From positions 3,971,099 through 4,035,098 of the forward strand of contig NW_009799100.1 in NCBI RefSeq assembly GCF_000213175.1: a stretch of 64,000 nt of DNA, written 5' to 3'. The number at the start of each line of letters is the position of its first letter. Position 1 is the stretch's first letter. A program made the translations under genes and the position numbers. Positions 1 through 11,480 of the stretch are shown in pieces. The notes under the pieces were generated by a model. That model did no database searches. It saw only the letters and a list, made by a program, of their open reading frames with translations, and was not told the DNA's origin. The stretch comes from Neurospora tetrasperma FGSC 2508. Its lineage: Eukaryota > Ascomycota > Sordariomycetes > Sordariales > Sordariaceae.

Positions 1-541
1 GTGGCGTTCATCCCAAGTTTCTTATCATTCATGTTCGATTTGTGTTCCCCGAAAGCTCATCATCTGCTCTGCTGTTTTATGAGTTTCAAATTCACTCTCT
101 CAAGTCCACAACTTTACACTCAATAGTGATCAGGTGAAAGCAGTTGGGTCTTCTCAGCAGATTCCTTAACTCATCGTGAAACAAACGTAGTGTCTACAGA
201 TAACCTGATAAACTAGAGGTGCCTACCCGAAACAGCCAGTGACCCCGGAGTAACCTCCACCGAACCCCATCTTGCAACTCCATTCGAGGTCAATTACCCG
301 CTACCCTGGTCGCTGTACCCTACCTCTAGGGGTCTTTGTAAGTGACGGCAGTGCGGGGCAGCTCGTACCTGGATTCGTGGGGCAACTACTCCAAGCTTGA
401 CGAGCGCTCCTTTTTCATTACCTTACCCTTCTTCCCCCCTCTCCCATATCCTAGCCCATATTCCACCTTCCTTCTCCTTTCCGGTCCTCAATTAGCTGGT
501 CCAGTTCTCAAGATACTCCCCCAAAAACTGTCAACATCACA
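1..541 (+). promoter_or_regulatory. upstream region and leader of the galactokinase gene
   Basis: No supportable gene is seen here. A pyrimidine-rich stretch lies at about 413-500, as is common just upstream of fungal start codons. A GTAAGT-like donor at about 337 could begin an intron in the 5' leader, but no acceptor can be assigned with confidence. Confidence 0.4.
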
Positions 542-2215
542 ATGTCCGGACCGGTCCCCATCGCCAACTCGCTCGAGGACATCTACACCCGTGATGCCCT
601 TGACACGCAAACAAAACGATGGAACAACCTTCTCTCCAAGTTTGAGTCCACCTACGGCCACCAGCCCGAGTTCGTATCTCGCTCTCCGGGCCGAGTGAAC
701 ATCATCGGCGAACACATCGACTACTCTTTGTACTCTGTGCTTCCTATGGCCATCACTGCCGACACCATCATTGCCGTCTCAACACACCTACCAGCTCCCA
801 AGGAAGGAACCTTTAGGATCCAGATCGCCAACGTGCAGGACTCCAAGTTCAAGTCGCGCGAGTTCGACATTCTCTATGATTCCGTCGACATCGACGCCAC
901 CGTTCACGAATGGACCAACTACTTCAAGTCGGGCCTACGCGGGGCTTTGGAGCTGTTGCGCAAGAAGCACGGGGCCGACTTCAAACCCAAGAGCATGCAG
1001 ATTCTCATGGACGGCACCGTCCCGGCTGGTGGAGGACTCAGTTCAAGTGCTGCTTTTGTCACGGCTAGTGCTTTGGCTGTCATGGCGGCCAATGGCGAGC
1101 AGACGGTTGACAAGAAGGAGTTGACGGAGCTGGCTATTGTCAGTGAGAGAGCCGTTGGTGTGAACTCTGGAGGGTATGTCAAGCATCCAACTAACAAATT
1201 CCATCCAAGAACATACCTAGAACTGACACGATATGACAGAATGGATCAATCCGCCTCCGTCTTCTCCGAGCGTGGTTCCGCCCTGTTCGTCTCCTTCACG
1301 CCCACCCTCCTCGCCCGCCCCGTCTCCTTTCCACCCACCACCCCCGAACTCACCTTCCTGATCGCCCAATCCTTCGTCACAGCCGACAAGTTCGTCACCG
1401 GTCCAATCCACTACAACCTCCGCGTCGTCGAATGCACGCTCGCAGCCGCCTACCTCAACGCCGTGCTCAACCCTCCTGGCACCTTATTGCCCGGCGACGC
1501 CTCTCCCCTGGGCATTTCCCTTCACGGGTTCCACGAAACCTATTTCGCCCTCTCCGAGCATAACTCGGGCGCAACCTCGAGCAAATCCATTACTGAACAG
1601 CTCGAACACCTGCTCGAGCTAACCAAACAAACCCTCACCAAGGAAGAGGGCTACACCCGCTCCGAAATCGCCGCCGTCCTTGGCCTGCCCTCCACCTCTG
1701 AACTAGACCAGAAATTCACCTCCCGTTTCCCCGTGCGCGCCGAGCGTTTCAAGCTGCGCCAACGAGCGATCCACGTCTTCAGCGAAGCGTTGCGGGTGCT
1801 CAAGCTCATGGACCTTCTTGAAACTTCCTCTTCTTCGTCATCATCATCATCATCATCATCATCATCAACTACAAGTACAGCAGAGGACCTCAACAGCCGC
1901 CTAGGTGCCCTGCTCAACGAGACGCAGGATTCGTGTCGTGAGGTGTACGAGTGCTCATGCGAGGAGATTGATCGGATTTGCGCGATTGCTCGGCAGGCGG
2001 GCAGCTACGGGAGTCGGTTGACGGGTGCGGGATGGGGTGGATGTAGCGTGCATTTGGTGCCGGCGGACAAGGTGAACAATGTCAAGGAGGCACTAGAGAG
2101 GGAGTATTATAGCAAGTTGGAGTTGACGGAGGAGCAGAGGGAGGGGGCAGTGGTGGTTAGTAAGCCGGGGTCTGGAAGTGCGCTTTATTTGGGTGGGAAG
2201 GAAGGGTTGGCTTGA
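542..2215 (+). CDS. GAL1: galactokinase (GHMP kinase), two exons
   Basis: Galactokinase phosphorylates galactose with ATP to galactose-1-phosphate, the first committed step of the Leloir pathway, in the cytosol. The family signature SPGRVNIIGEHIDY is at residues 48-61 and the GHMP ATP loop PAGGGLSSSAAF at about 161-172. The C-terminal GHMP motif GSRLTGAGWGGCS is near the end. An intron at 1174-1239 (66 nt, donor GTATGT, branch CTGAC, acceptor CAG) must be removed: splicing restores GVNSGGMDQSAS, the conserved galactokinase motif. The unspliced frame stays open because the intron is a multiple of three and stop-free. The spliced product is 535 aa, in the usual range for fungal galactokinases. 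The start at 542 has a good context (ATCACAATG). A serine run of about 16 residues near 430 comes from a TCA microsatellite and is probably a surface loop. The assignment is secure; the symbol follows yeast usage. Confidence 0.95.
   Translation: MSGPVPIANSLEDIYTRDALDTQTKRWNNLLSKFESTYGHQPEFVSRSPGRVNIIGEHIDYSLYSVLPMAITADTIIAVSTHLPAPKEGTFRIQIANVQDSKFKSREFDILYDSVDIDATVHEWTNYFKSGLRGALELLRKKHGADFKPKSMQILMDGTVPAGGGLSSSAAFVTASALAVMAANGEQTVDKKELTELAIVSERAVGVNSGGYVKHPTNKFHPRTYLELTRYDRMDQSASVFSERGSALFVSFTPTLLARPVSFPPTTPELTFLIAQSFVTADKFVTGPIHYNLRVVECTLAAAYLNAVLNPPGTLLPGDASPLGISLHGFHETYFALSEHNSGATSSKSITEQLEHLLELTKQTLTKEEGYTRSEIAAVLGLPSTSELDQKFTSRFPVRAERFKLRQRAIHVFSEALRVLKLMDLLETSSSSSSSSSSSSSSTTSTAEDLNSRLGALLNETQDSCREVYECSCEEIDRICAIARQAGSYGSRLTGAGWGGCSVHLVPADKVNNVKEALEREYYSKLELTEEQREGAVVVSKPGSGSALYLGGKEGLA
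1838..1867 (+). repeat. TCA trinucleotide microsatellite in the galactokinase gene
   Basis: About ten TCA units in frame encode a polyserine run. Its length is likely to vary among strains. Confidence 0.85.
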
Positions 2216-2755
2216 CGGATGCTGAATAGAGGTTTGTGATTACTTATGAATCCTGTGGTTGAGTTAGCATGCATGATACAAAGGGGAAAAACCAAGAGTT
2301 CAATATACACTGACGGGTAGAAAAAGTGTTGAAAAGGCTGTGTTATTCATCCAGTCAATTTTCCTAGTAATTAACCGCTCAACTTGTGTCTTTACAGCCA
2401 TGATAGCTACCATGGTTATCTCAAACAGTCCTAGAATATATACACGGAAAAACGCTATGTGAATTCCCCTCACCAATTTCACCATGAGGGGATGAAAAAA
2501 AAGAACCAAAAGAATATATATATACAAAGGCCAGAAAGGAGACCATCAAGCAGTTGTAACGCCAAAACCCATGTAAATGCACACCCAGACCACGGCCCAG
2601 TTCGCTGCATAGTGCCAATCGCCCAACCTGTCCCAGTTCTCGCTGGATCAATAACACATCTCACCCAACACTATTATCCTTCCAAATATTCACGTCTGGT
2701 CAAGTACTGACCAAAACCACCCCCGCCTCGAACGCGAGATGAGACTGGCAAAGTC
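2216..2755. other. spacer between convergent genes
   Basis: This holds the 3' flanks of galactokinase (+) and the RING-CH gene (-). It is AT-rich, and no gene or structured RNA was recognised. Confidence 0.5.
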
Positions 2756-4718
2756 CTACTGATTACCAGTGCCAGCGCCAGCGCCAGCGCCAGCAGCCCT
2801 CCGATTAGACCTCTGTCCTCCTCCTCCTTCTCCCCCCTTTTTTCTCACAATTCTCCGCGCTTTCTTCGCCTGCACATTCCTGTACTTGGCATACAGTTCA
2901 AACACGTCCCTGATCACCACGAATAGACAGCCACCCGCCAGACTGCGTCCCCATCTCTGTTGCAGCAGACCGCCGGGCCCTCCTTGCATGATTTTTCCAC
3001 TCCTAAAGAACCCCGACGTGACAATGGGCTTGGGTGGGGAAGTCCACGACCTCGGTAGTGAGAGGCGGAGAAGCTCGCCCATGCCGTACGAGATAAAGGG
3101 GAAGAGGAGAGAGGTGACTACGTTGTTGGTGAGATCTGTGAAGGAAACCGGGGGGAGTTCCACGCCGTCTTGGTCGTCGTCGTTCCTTTCCCGTGCTGCG
3201 GGCTGTGGAGGTGGAGCTGCTGCTGCTGCTGGCGCGGGCGCGGGCGCTGGCACTGCTGGGGCCGAGGTGCGAGCCTCGGCTTCTGCTGCTTGGGCTGGCG
3301 GTACTTGGGCTGGTGCCGCTTGGGCTGGTGCCGCTTGGGCTGGTGCTGGTTCGGGTGGAGCTGGTTGTGGTTGTGGTTGTATATACTCTGGATACTGTAG
3401 ACCCCCTCCCCAAACCATACCAATTGGTACGTCTTGATTCAGTGGAGGCACATCCCAGAGCCCACCTGATGCACCGTCGATGGCAGTGGGAATATCCTCA
3501 TCGTGAGGCCCCGGACGGTCAAGGTCAGAAAATAGGAAATCATCGAAGTCGAAGCCATCGTTACCGTTGACGGCATTATTGTTGACGGCATTATTGTTGA
3601 CGGCATTATTGTTGACGGCATTATTGTTGACGGCATTAGCGCCTACTTCGAAGTCGAAGCCATCGTTACCGTTGAGGGCATTAGCGCCTAGTCCCCAAGG
3701 ATCATCTAGATTTGCTTCGTTCTGGTCTGGGGGGTTGATGAAGACAATCCAAGCGGTGCGGCCCAGGTCTAGGAGGTCGGACATGCTGAAGCGGCTTCCA
3801 CGGTCCTGGTTTCCATTGTTGTCGTTGTTTCCGGCCTCGGATTCGCCGGCGGCACTATCGATGGGCTGAAGGCTGGTTTCGAGACCCCGTAGAGCCCGGT
3901 TGAGGCGATTGTCGATCGGGCTTAGCCAGTAATCGTAGAATCTAATATAACTCATATGTATATAAGGCATCATAACCATTGCCCACGTGGGTGAGGGCGG
4001 CCATGTTGGGTGATCGTCCTGGGTTATGAGTGCGAGGCCGTACTGATGAGGTAAACGATTAGAGTCAGCATCAACCGTGGAGATGGGATGAGGAAAAGGG
4101 TTGACAAACCATGGCGGAAAATGGAACAAAAAAGAAATTAGCCAGGAACGGCAAAGCTCGACTAAGGACGACGGCCGGAGCAATGGAAGATAGTGACCAC
4201 AGCCTCATTATTATTCTCCCTACTCGCGCACTTCTTGCCACGGGTACGGCAACAGCTTGACCGGAAGTAATCTGAAGGCCGACCCACCCGAGTGCAGTCT
4301 CGTAGCCAGCAAACCAGGAGGCAGCGATAACACCGTATGTAGCAGAGCTGGCAAAGGTACCGCTCACGGCCATGGACGCGAGGATAATGGGTGACACCTT
4401 GCTGAACTGGGAATGTATTGTATCGCGCAGAGCCACGACAAAGTCAAAGGGCTCCTCGACCCTGAAGGGAGCCTTGCACTGCGGACAGCTCACGTCGTCA
4501 CGGTTGTGCCGCTTTTGGATCTCTTCGTACCATCGTATAAGGCATGTCTCGTGGACGGGCAAACTGCATGTACAAGGATGGATGACCGGTTCGGTAGTGC
4601 GTTCGCCTTCATCCTCGTAACAGATGCAGCATCGCTTGAAGTTGTCTGTGTTGGAACGTGTGAGGTTATTTGGTACGGGGTGCGAGCTGGCTTGTGAGCT
4701 GGTGCCTGGCGTCGACAT
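2756..4718 (-). CDS. RING-CH (MARCH-type) membrane E3 ligase candidate, two exons
   Basis: Exons are 4718-4110 and 4042-2756, giving about 631 aa. Residues 30-81 hold all eight ligands of a RING-CH zinc finger: C30, C33, C49, C51, H56, C59, C78, C81. The spacing between CxC and H is short (four residues), as in a fungal subgroup. Hydrophobic stretches at about residues 107-200 suggest membrane spans. The family is ubiquitin ligases acting at membranes; the substrate is unknown. The long C-terminal part is low complexity, with NNAVN repeats, an APAQ-repeat stretch and an Ala/Gly tail. The intron (4043-4109, 67 nt) has an unusual GTTTGT donor, a good CTGAC branch site and a CAG acceptor, and it joins two open frames. 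The ATG at 4718 is chosen because the frame further upstream has only a non-ATG start. The exact exon junction is inferred. Confidence 0.75.
3566..3640 (-). repeat. 15-bp coding minisatellite in the RING-CH gene
   Basis: Five tandem copies of GTTGACGGCATTATT (plus strand) encode repeated Asn-Asn-Ala-Val-Asn. They lie inside a longer duplication whose flanks (about 3542 and 3647) repeat the segment coding for an Asp/Phe-rich acidic stretch. Confidence 0.85.
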
Positions 4719-5573
4719 CTTGGGCTTGGTCGGGTGTGAGGGAGGAATGATTCGGTAACCGTCGTGGTCGTCGCCGTTATCGCTACGATATACAAGCAAT
4801 AGAAATGGTTATGGATTGATGTCGAGACAGCGGGAACAGCAGAACCTGGTGTGGTTCAGGTCAGCAGACCGCCTTGTTATATCCGGAGAGAAGACATAAG
4901 TAGATATGTACCGACAAGAAGGAGTGGACGACGGACTGTGAAAAGCAGCGCCGTCAACCTAATAGAGGGCGGGAGCGAAGCCCGAGCTGTAAAGGCTGCT
5001 TTTAAAAAACCAAGGCGCTGTCTTCAACCGCAATCGCGACCGCGACTGTCAACGGGACGTTGCGTTGTGCATTTCACATGCGTGACATCAGCGAGGCTCC
5101 ACCCAACGGCACCGGGAGCGCATCGCAATGGAACCCCAAGGGTTCGGGTTTCGGTGGAGGGATCTGTACAGTTTAAGCGCATGCTGAGATGCTGATCAAG
5201 GGCTTTCATCATCTACTACACATTGTTTTCTGTAGCAGCTCAAGCTAGCCGCCGACCCCGCAGTTACCCTCGTCTGCAAGGATATTGTACACTGCCCTGG
5301 ACAACTGGGCGTTTGATTGCCCGCCCCATCCAATTCTAGAAGCGTCGGGTCCCGCTGTTGCAGCCCCTCTGCCATCCCCTCCATTCAGACCAGTGTGCTG
5401 TACCTACCCATTCCCCCATTGTACAGACCGCCCGCCCGCCCGCATCCATCTTTCTTGTCAGGTCATAAGGTACCCCGTGGCCCAACCAAAATAACCCAAG
5501 CCTCAAACTTCACGACATTCTTTCTCTCTCTTTTAGATACCCCTAGATCGACAACGCTCACATCATACACAAG
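4719..5573. promoter_or_regulatory. shared divergent promoter region, RING-CH gene and SGT2
   Basis: This 855-bp region separates two divergent genes and must hold both promoters. A pyrimidine-rich leader precedes SGT2 (about 5380-5540). No individual factor site is claimed. Confidence 0.5.
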
Positions 5574-6803
5574 ATGGTACGCCATATCAACTTCCCTCCG
5601 TTTCCTCGAACTAGATGAAAGCTAACCCTCCTCCTCCTCTTCTCAAACAGACGACAACAAAGCAGCGCCTCGCGCTCGCCATCTGCGACTTCCTCAACAC
5701 CTCCTTGACCGACGGCACCCTCCAAGCCGACGACAAGGACAACATCGACATTGCCGTCAACTGCATCGGCGAGGCCTTTGGTGTTGACCCCTCCGATAAG
5801 GCCGCCGTGACCGAGGCCATCGGCTCCCAGAATCTGCTCCAGATCTACTCCGTCTACGAGAAGCTCAAGCAGACCAAGCCTGCCGCCGCCTCTGCCTCCT
5901 CCACCACCTCCTCCTCGTCCGCCGCCCCTGCTGCGGCCAGCAGCAGCAGCAATGGCCCCACAGAAGAAGACAAGAAGCAAGCCGAATCCCTCAAGTCCAA
6001 AGGCAACGCCGCCATGGCCCAAAAGGACTACCCAACCGCCATCGACTTCTACACCCAGGCGCTCACTCTAAACCCAGGCAACGCCGTCTACCTGTCCAAC
6101 CGCGCGGCCGCCCACTCTGCCGCGCGCGACCACGAGTCCGCTCGCGCCGATGCCGAGGCCGCCGTCGCTATCGACCCCAAGTACACCAAGGCGTGGAGCC
6201 GCCTGGGCCTTGCGCGCTTCGCGCTCGGCGATGCTAAGGGCGCCATGGAGGCGTACCAGAAGGGTATTGAGTACGAGGGCAACGGCGGTAGTGAGGCGAT
6301 GAAGAAGGGATTTGAGACGGCCAAGAGGAGGGTTGAGGAGCTCGAGGCTCAGAATGATGCGCCTGCCGCCCGTGGCGGTGCCGGTGGTGCCGGTGGCATG
6401 CCTGATTTGAGCAGCTTGGCGAGCATGTTCGGCGGTGGTGGTGGTGCGGGCGCTGGCGCTGGCGCCGGTGCTGGTGGTGGTGGTGGCATGCCCGATTTCG
6501 GCTCCATCATGAACAACCCCATGTTTGCCCAGATGGCCCAGAACCTCATGAGCAACCCTGATATGATGTCCAACCTTATGAACAACCCCCGTCTCAGGGA
6601 AATGGCGAACCAGTTCCAGGGCGGCGGCGGTCTGCCCGACATGTCTTCGCTCATGAACGATCCCAACATTGCCGATTTGTAAGTCTATTCCTTTGATTTT
6701 TCTTAGCTTCTAGGAGTTCGAGAACACTAACAAGATTGATAGGGCGCGCTCGTTCATGGGTGGTGGTGGTGCCGGCGGTGCCGGTGGTGCTGGTGGAAGG
6801 TAA
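5574..6803 (+). CDS. SGT2: SGT2/SGTA small glutamine-rich TPR co-chaperone, three exons
   Basis: SGT2 receives tail-anchored membrane proteins in the cytosol and passes them to the GET pathway, working with Hsp70/Hsp90. Exons are 5574-5576 (the ATG alone), 5651-6678 and 6743-6803, giving 363 aa. The N-terminal dimerisation domain begins TTTKQRLALAICDFL. A three-TPR block spans about residues 107-225, starting KQAESLKSKGNAAMAQ. A Gly/Ala-rich linker follows, then a C-terminal Met/Asn-rich region with repeated NP motifs (NNPMFAQMAQNLMSNP), which in this family binds hydrophobic clients. Intron 1 (5577-5650, donor GTACGC, branch GCTAAC) follows directly after the start codon. Intron 2 (6679-6742, GTAAGT, branch ACTAAC) restores the ending LARSFMGGGG. 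The neighbours do not suggest co-regulation. Confidence 0.93.
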
Positions 6804-7344
6804 CGAGCTGATAGAACTGTTGAGGGATGATTTATGATTCTTGCAGCATTTCTTTACCCGCTTAGCTCAGGTATAATAAAACAAGTTGGCATAGTATGAG
6901 TCTAGTGTACAAGCAGGCCAGGAGTCTACGATTGGATTTCATGCCCCCTTTTTGATTGAACTATACTTCTTGTGCTCTACACTACAGGGTCCCTGCGCTG
7001 ATGCATGAGCTTCACGAGAACCCACAACTTGTCTGCGATCATGAACTTCGAATACATCGCAATGCTTTCAAGAGCCTGTCAGGCTACTAGCCCCTATTTT
7101 GAGTATTGAATCAACCACCCATACCTTATATACAATTCCCAACAAATCACTAAACAATCCCATTTTCCCCTGCCAACCTTCCAGCTGATTAAACCATCCC
7201 TCATACTCCGCAATCCGCAAATGTTGAATGTCCCTAACCCTTGATTATCCCTTTCCGACCCTCTATTTTGATCATCTCTGCTGACGTTTTCTACGTGTAC
7301 CTGTTTCTGTCTTATCCGGTTTCATCGTCCCATCAGATCATTGC
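6804..7344. other. spacer between convergent SGT2 and ADE6
   Basis: This is the 3' flank of both genes. No gene, repeat or structured RNA was recognised. Confidence 0.5.
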
Positions 7345-10300
7345 TTAACCAACCCAGCGTCTAGCGCTCCTGAACATCCTCAACCAAGGGCCGAACTCGC
7401 CCCACTGGGCAAGCTGGTCCTCAGGAGCATAGCTCGTCACACCAGCCATGATGGTTCTCTCGGGGTGAGGCATCATGGCCAGGACACGGCCGTCCCTGCT
7501 GGCCACACCGGCAATACCAGCCGGGCTGCCGTTGGGGTTGAAGGGGTACTCCTCCGTGACATTCAGGCGGTTATCGACGTAGCGGATGGGGATACCGTTC
7601 TGCTCAGTGAGCGCCTGGAAGTCAGCCTGCGAGTCGAACTCGGCGCGGCCCTCGCCGTGGGAGACGACGATAGGAAGGCTGGATCCGCCCATGCCGTTGA
7701 AGAAGACCGAATTTTTGGTTGCCTCTCCTTCCTCGATCTTGACCATGCTGTAGCGGGCCTCGAATTGGGCCGAGGCGTTCTGCACAAACGTCGGGAAGTG
7801 CTCGGCGCCGGGGATCAGCGACCGGAGACGGGAAAGCATCTGGCAGCCATTGCAGACGCCCAAGCTGAAGGTGTCCTTGCGGTTGAAGAAAGCCTCGAGC
7901 TCGGCACGGGCCTTCTCGTGCAACAGAATGGACTTGGCCCAACCCTGGCCAGCGCCGAGGACGTCACCGTACGAGAAGCCACCGCAGGCGGCAAGACCAA
8001 CGAAGTCGGCGAGCGAGCGGCCGTTGATGATGTCGGTCATGTGGACGTCCACCGCATCGAAGCCAGCGGCACGGAAGGCAAAGGCCATTTCGGCGTAGCC
8101 GTTGACACCCTGCTCTCTGAGAATGGCAACACGAGGCGTCTTGCCGAAGAAGCCAGTGATGGAGGCAGTGAAGGGAACGATGTTCTCGGCGGGAGAATAG
8201 GTAAGGGTGTAGGAGAGACCGGGGTCTTGGGAGTCGAGAATAGCAGCATACTCAGAGTCGGCACACGCCGGGGTGTCTCTCAGCTTCTGCATTTCGTACG
8301 AGGTCTTGCTCCACCACTGTTGCATCTCAGCCCGGTCAAAGGTCACGAAGGGCTTGCCCTCGCCGTAGCGAATGGCAAGTGTCTGCTTGGTAGTGGGCAG
8401 AACGACACCAATCTTGCGAATCAGGCCAGCAGGAGGACCGCAAGTAGCGAAGCAGCGCTTGAAGTTGGTCTCATCCTCGGCACGAACCTGGAAGACGGCA
8501 CCAAGCTCCTCGTTAAAGAGCGCGTCGGTAAGATCGGCCAAGCTGCCGGACTTGGAAACGCCGTCCAGGGTCAAGTCGACGCCGCAGCGACCGGCGAACA
8601 TCATCTCGGCAACAGTGGTGATCAGGCCACCATCGGACCTGTCATGGTAGGCAAGGACGACGCCGCTCTCGTGGAGCTGCGCAAGAGCATCGAAGTAGTC
8701 CTTGAGGAGATCCACGTCGCGCACATCAGGCGCCTCGTGGCCAATCGCGCCGAAGGACTGAGCAAGAGCAGAGCCACCCAGAGCCTTGAAGCCCTTGGCC
8801 AAGTCGACGAACAGGAGAACGGTCTCGCCAACTTCCTCCACGCGATGAAGCTGAGGGGTCCAAGTAGTGCGAACGTCCTCAACGGTGGTGAAGGCGGAGA
8901 TAACAACGGAAACAGGGGCAGTGACGCTCTTCTTGACCTCGCCATCCTTCCAGGATGCCTTCATAGAGGTTGAGTCCTTTCCAACGGGGATACTGATGCC
9001 GAGCTCAGGGCACAGCTCCATACCAATGGCCTCGACGGCCTCGTAAAGAGCGGCACCCTCACCAGGGTGGTTCACAGCGGCCATCCAGTTGGCGGAGAGC
9101 TTGACGCGCCTGAGATCACCACGCTGGGACCCGGCCTTGATATCGGCAGCACCAAGGTTCAACAAACTTTCGGCGACCGCCATTCTAGCAGAAGCAGCAG
9201 GAGAAATGAGAGCGAGAGTGGGCTTCTCACCCATAGCCATGGCCTCGCCACCCTTGACGCCGTTAAGACCAAACGAGGAGAGGGTGACAGCGACATCGGC
9301 AACAGGAACCTGCCAAGGACCAACCATCTGATCACGCACGGTAAGACCACCGACTGTGCGGTCACTGATGGTGATCAGGAAGGACTTGGAGCCAACAGAT
9401 GGCAGCCAGAAGACACGCTGAACGGCTTGTCTGAGGAGATCTTCGTCGCTAGTCGACTCGCCAAAGGCCTCCTTCAGGCTGGCAACAGGGTTGAAAGCAG
9501 GCCACTGGGGCTTCTTGGAAGTGACAATGCGCTCGAGCTTACGTCCCTTGGGGAAGAGGACATCCATGGGGACATCAATAGGACGGGGGTACTCGTTGGA
9601 CTGCTTGTCGCTCAAGATGAGCTTAGAAACGCCATCGGCCTCCTTGGTGATGACGGTTCCGACGTCAGAGAAGCCGCAACGTTCCCTCTCTATTAGGTTT
9701 GTCAGAACTACCAGCATATACAAACAACTCGAGGTAGGGGTGTGAACTCACGGCAAATGCTAGTGAAACGCTCCATACTATCAGGGTTGACGAGCAAGAC
9801 GTAACGCTCCTGAGCCTCGTTACACCAGATCTGAAGAGGGCTCATGCTCTTGTCGACACACTCGACCTCGCGCAGCTCGAATCTGCCACCAAAGCCAGCA
9901 TCCTTCACCAGCTCAGGCAAGGCATTCGAAAGACCACCAGCACCCACATCGTGGATCATGGCGATAGGGTTCTGGATGCCAAGAGCAACGCAGGTGTTGA
10001 TGACCATCTGGGCGCGTCTTTCCATTTCAGGATTGCCGCGCTGAACACTGTCGAAATCAAGATCGGCGTTGCCTTCGCCAGAGTCGTTGCTCGAAGCGGC
10101 ACCACCGCCCAAGCCGATAAGCATAGCGGGGCCACCGAGAACGATAACGTGGGCGCCCTCTTGCACGTCGGATGGGTTCTTGAGCGCATGGTTCTCCCTA
10201 ACGATACCAACACCACCAGCAATCATGATGGGCTTGTGGTAACCGCGGAACTCGCCCTCTGCCTTGGTGTCATCGGCGGTAAGGAGGGTGCGGAAGGTAC

Positions 10301-11480
10301 CAGTAAGGCAGGGACGGCCGAACTCGTTGTTGAAGCGGGCGCTACCAATGGGGGCTTCCAGCATGATATCCAAAGCGCTGGCATAGTGGGCCGGGCGGCC
10401 GACGTCAATCTCCCACGGGGCAGTGTGGTCAGGAATGTGCAGGTCAGAGACCCAGAAGCCGCAAAGACCAGCCTTGGGCGTGGAGCCTCTGCCAACGGCA
10501 CCTTCGTCACGAATCTCACCACCAGAGCCAGTGGCGGCACCGGGGAAGGGCGCAATAGCAGTGGGGTGGTTGTGTGTTTCGACCTTGGCCAGAACATGAA
10601 TCAACTCCTTGTTCAACTTCCACGAGCCGGTCGAATAGTCGGGAGACCAGAAGTTGACGTGGTCACCCTCCATGACGGCAGCATTGTCGCTGTAAGCCGA
10701 GACAGTGAAGTCGGGGGTGACCTTGTGGGTGTTTCTGATCATCTCAAAAAGGCTCTTGCCCTTGGAGATACTATCAATGGTCCAGTTGGCATTGAACTGC
10801 TTGTGACGGCAGTGCTCAGAGTTGACCTGAGCGAACATGAAGAGCTCAACATCATGAGGCGGGCGACCGAGCTGGGAGAACTTCTCGACCAGGTACTCGA
10901 TCTCGGACTGGTCAAGAGCCAAACCGCGTTCTTTGTTGTATTCTTGGAGGACCTGGATAGGGTCCTTTCCAGGGGCGAAGATATCGACGACTTCCAGAGT
11001 CTGGGGCTGGCCCTCGGCAAACATGGTGACCAAGTCGGGGGCGTCGGCCGAGAAGGTCTCGGTCATGCGGTCGTGCAGAACATCGCGGAAGGTGATGTTC
11101 TTGTCGTTGAAGGGCTGCTCAAACTCAATGTGGACGAGACGGCCGCGCTCAATGCGATGGATGTCCTTCTCGAAGCCGCAGACCTGGGCAATGCTGGTGG
11201 CCTTGGAGCTCCATGGCGACAGGTAGCGAGGGGTCACATACCACTTGCGCCCATGGCCGATGTGTGTAAGATGGGGGGCGGCCTGGTCGGAAGAGAGAGG
11301 AAGAAGCTGGGCGAGCTTCTGCTGGGCGGCACTGGCATCGCCAGCGATGTGCGCATAATAGACCCAGACACCCGAGACAGACGAAACCTTGATGGGGGCG
11401 GTCTTGTTGATCTGCTCCATCAGCTTGACGGCCTCGGAGGCCGTGAAGCAGGAGCCGCCCGTAAGAGTAAGGAACTCCAT
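7345..11480 (-). CDS. ADE6: phosphoribosylformylglycinamidine synthase (FGAM synthase), two exons
   Basis: This is the cytosolic enzyme of de novo purine synthesis that converts FGAR, glutamine and ATP to FGAM. Exons are 11480-9752 and 9689-7345, giving 1357 aa, close to the yeast enzyme. The N-terminal and ATP-binding core is marked by FMFAQVNSEHCRHKQFN at about residues 215-235 and by glycine-rich motifs such as FPGAATGSGGEIRDE. The C-terminal glutamine amidotransferase domain (about residues 1060-1357) has the nucleophile Cys in GVCNGCQML near 1190 and the His/Glu of MPHPERT near 1320. The intron (9690-9751, donor GTGAGT, branch CTGAC, acceptor TAG) restores the family motif as ICQRERCGFSDVG. 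The ATG at 11480 begins MEFLTLTGGS. High codon bias keeps long antisense frames open across the gene; these are not genes. Confidence 0.97.

Noticed and set aside
4719-4799. Longer N-terminus for the RING-CH protein
   Set aside because: The frame upstream of 4718 begins only with a non-ATG codon; the ATG at 4718 is well placed.
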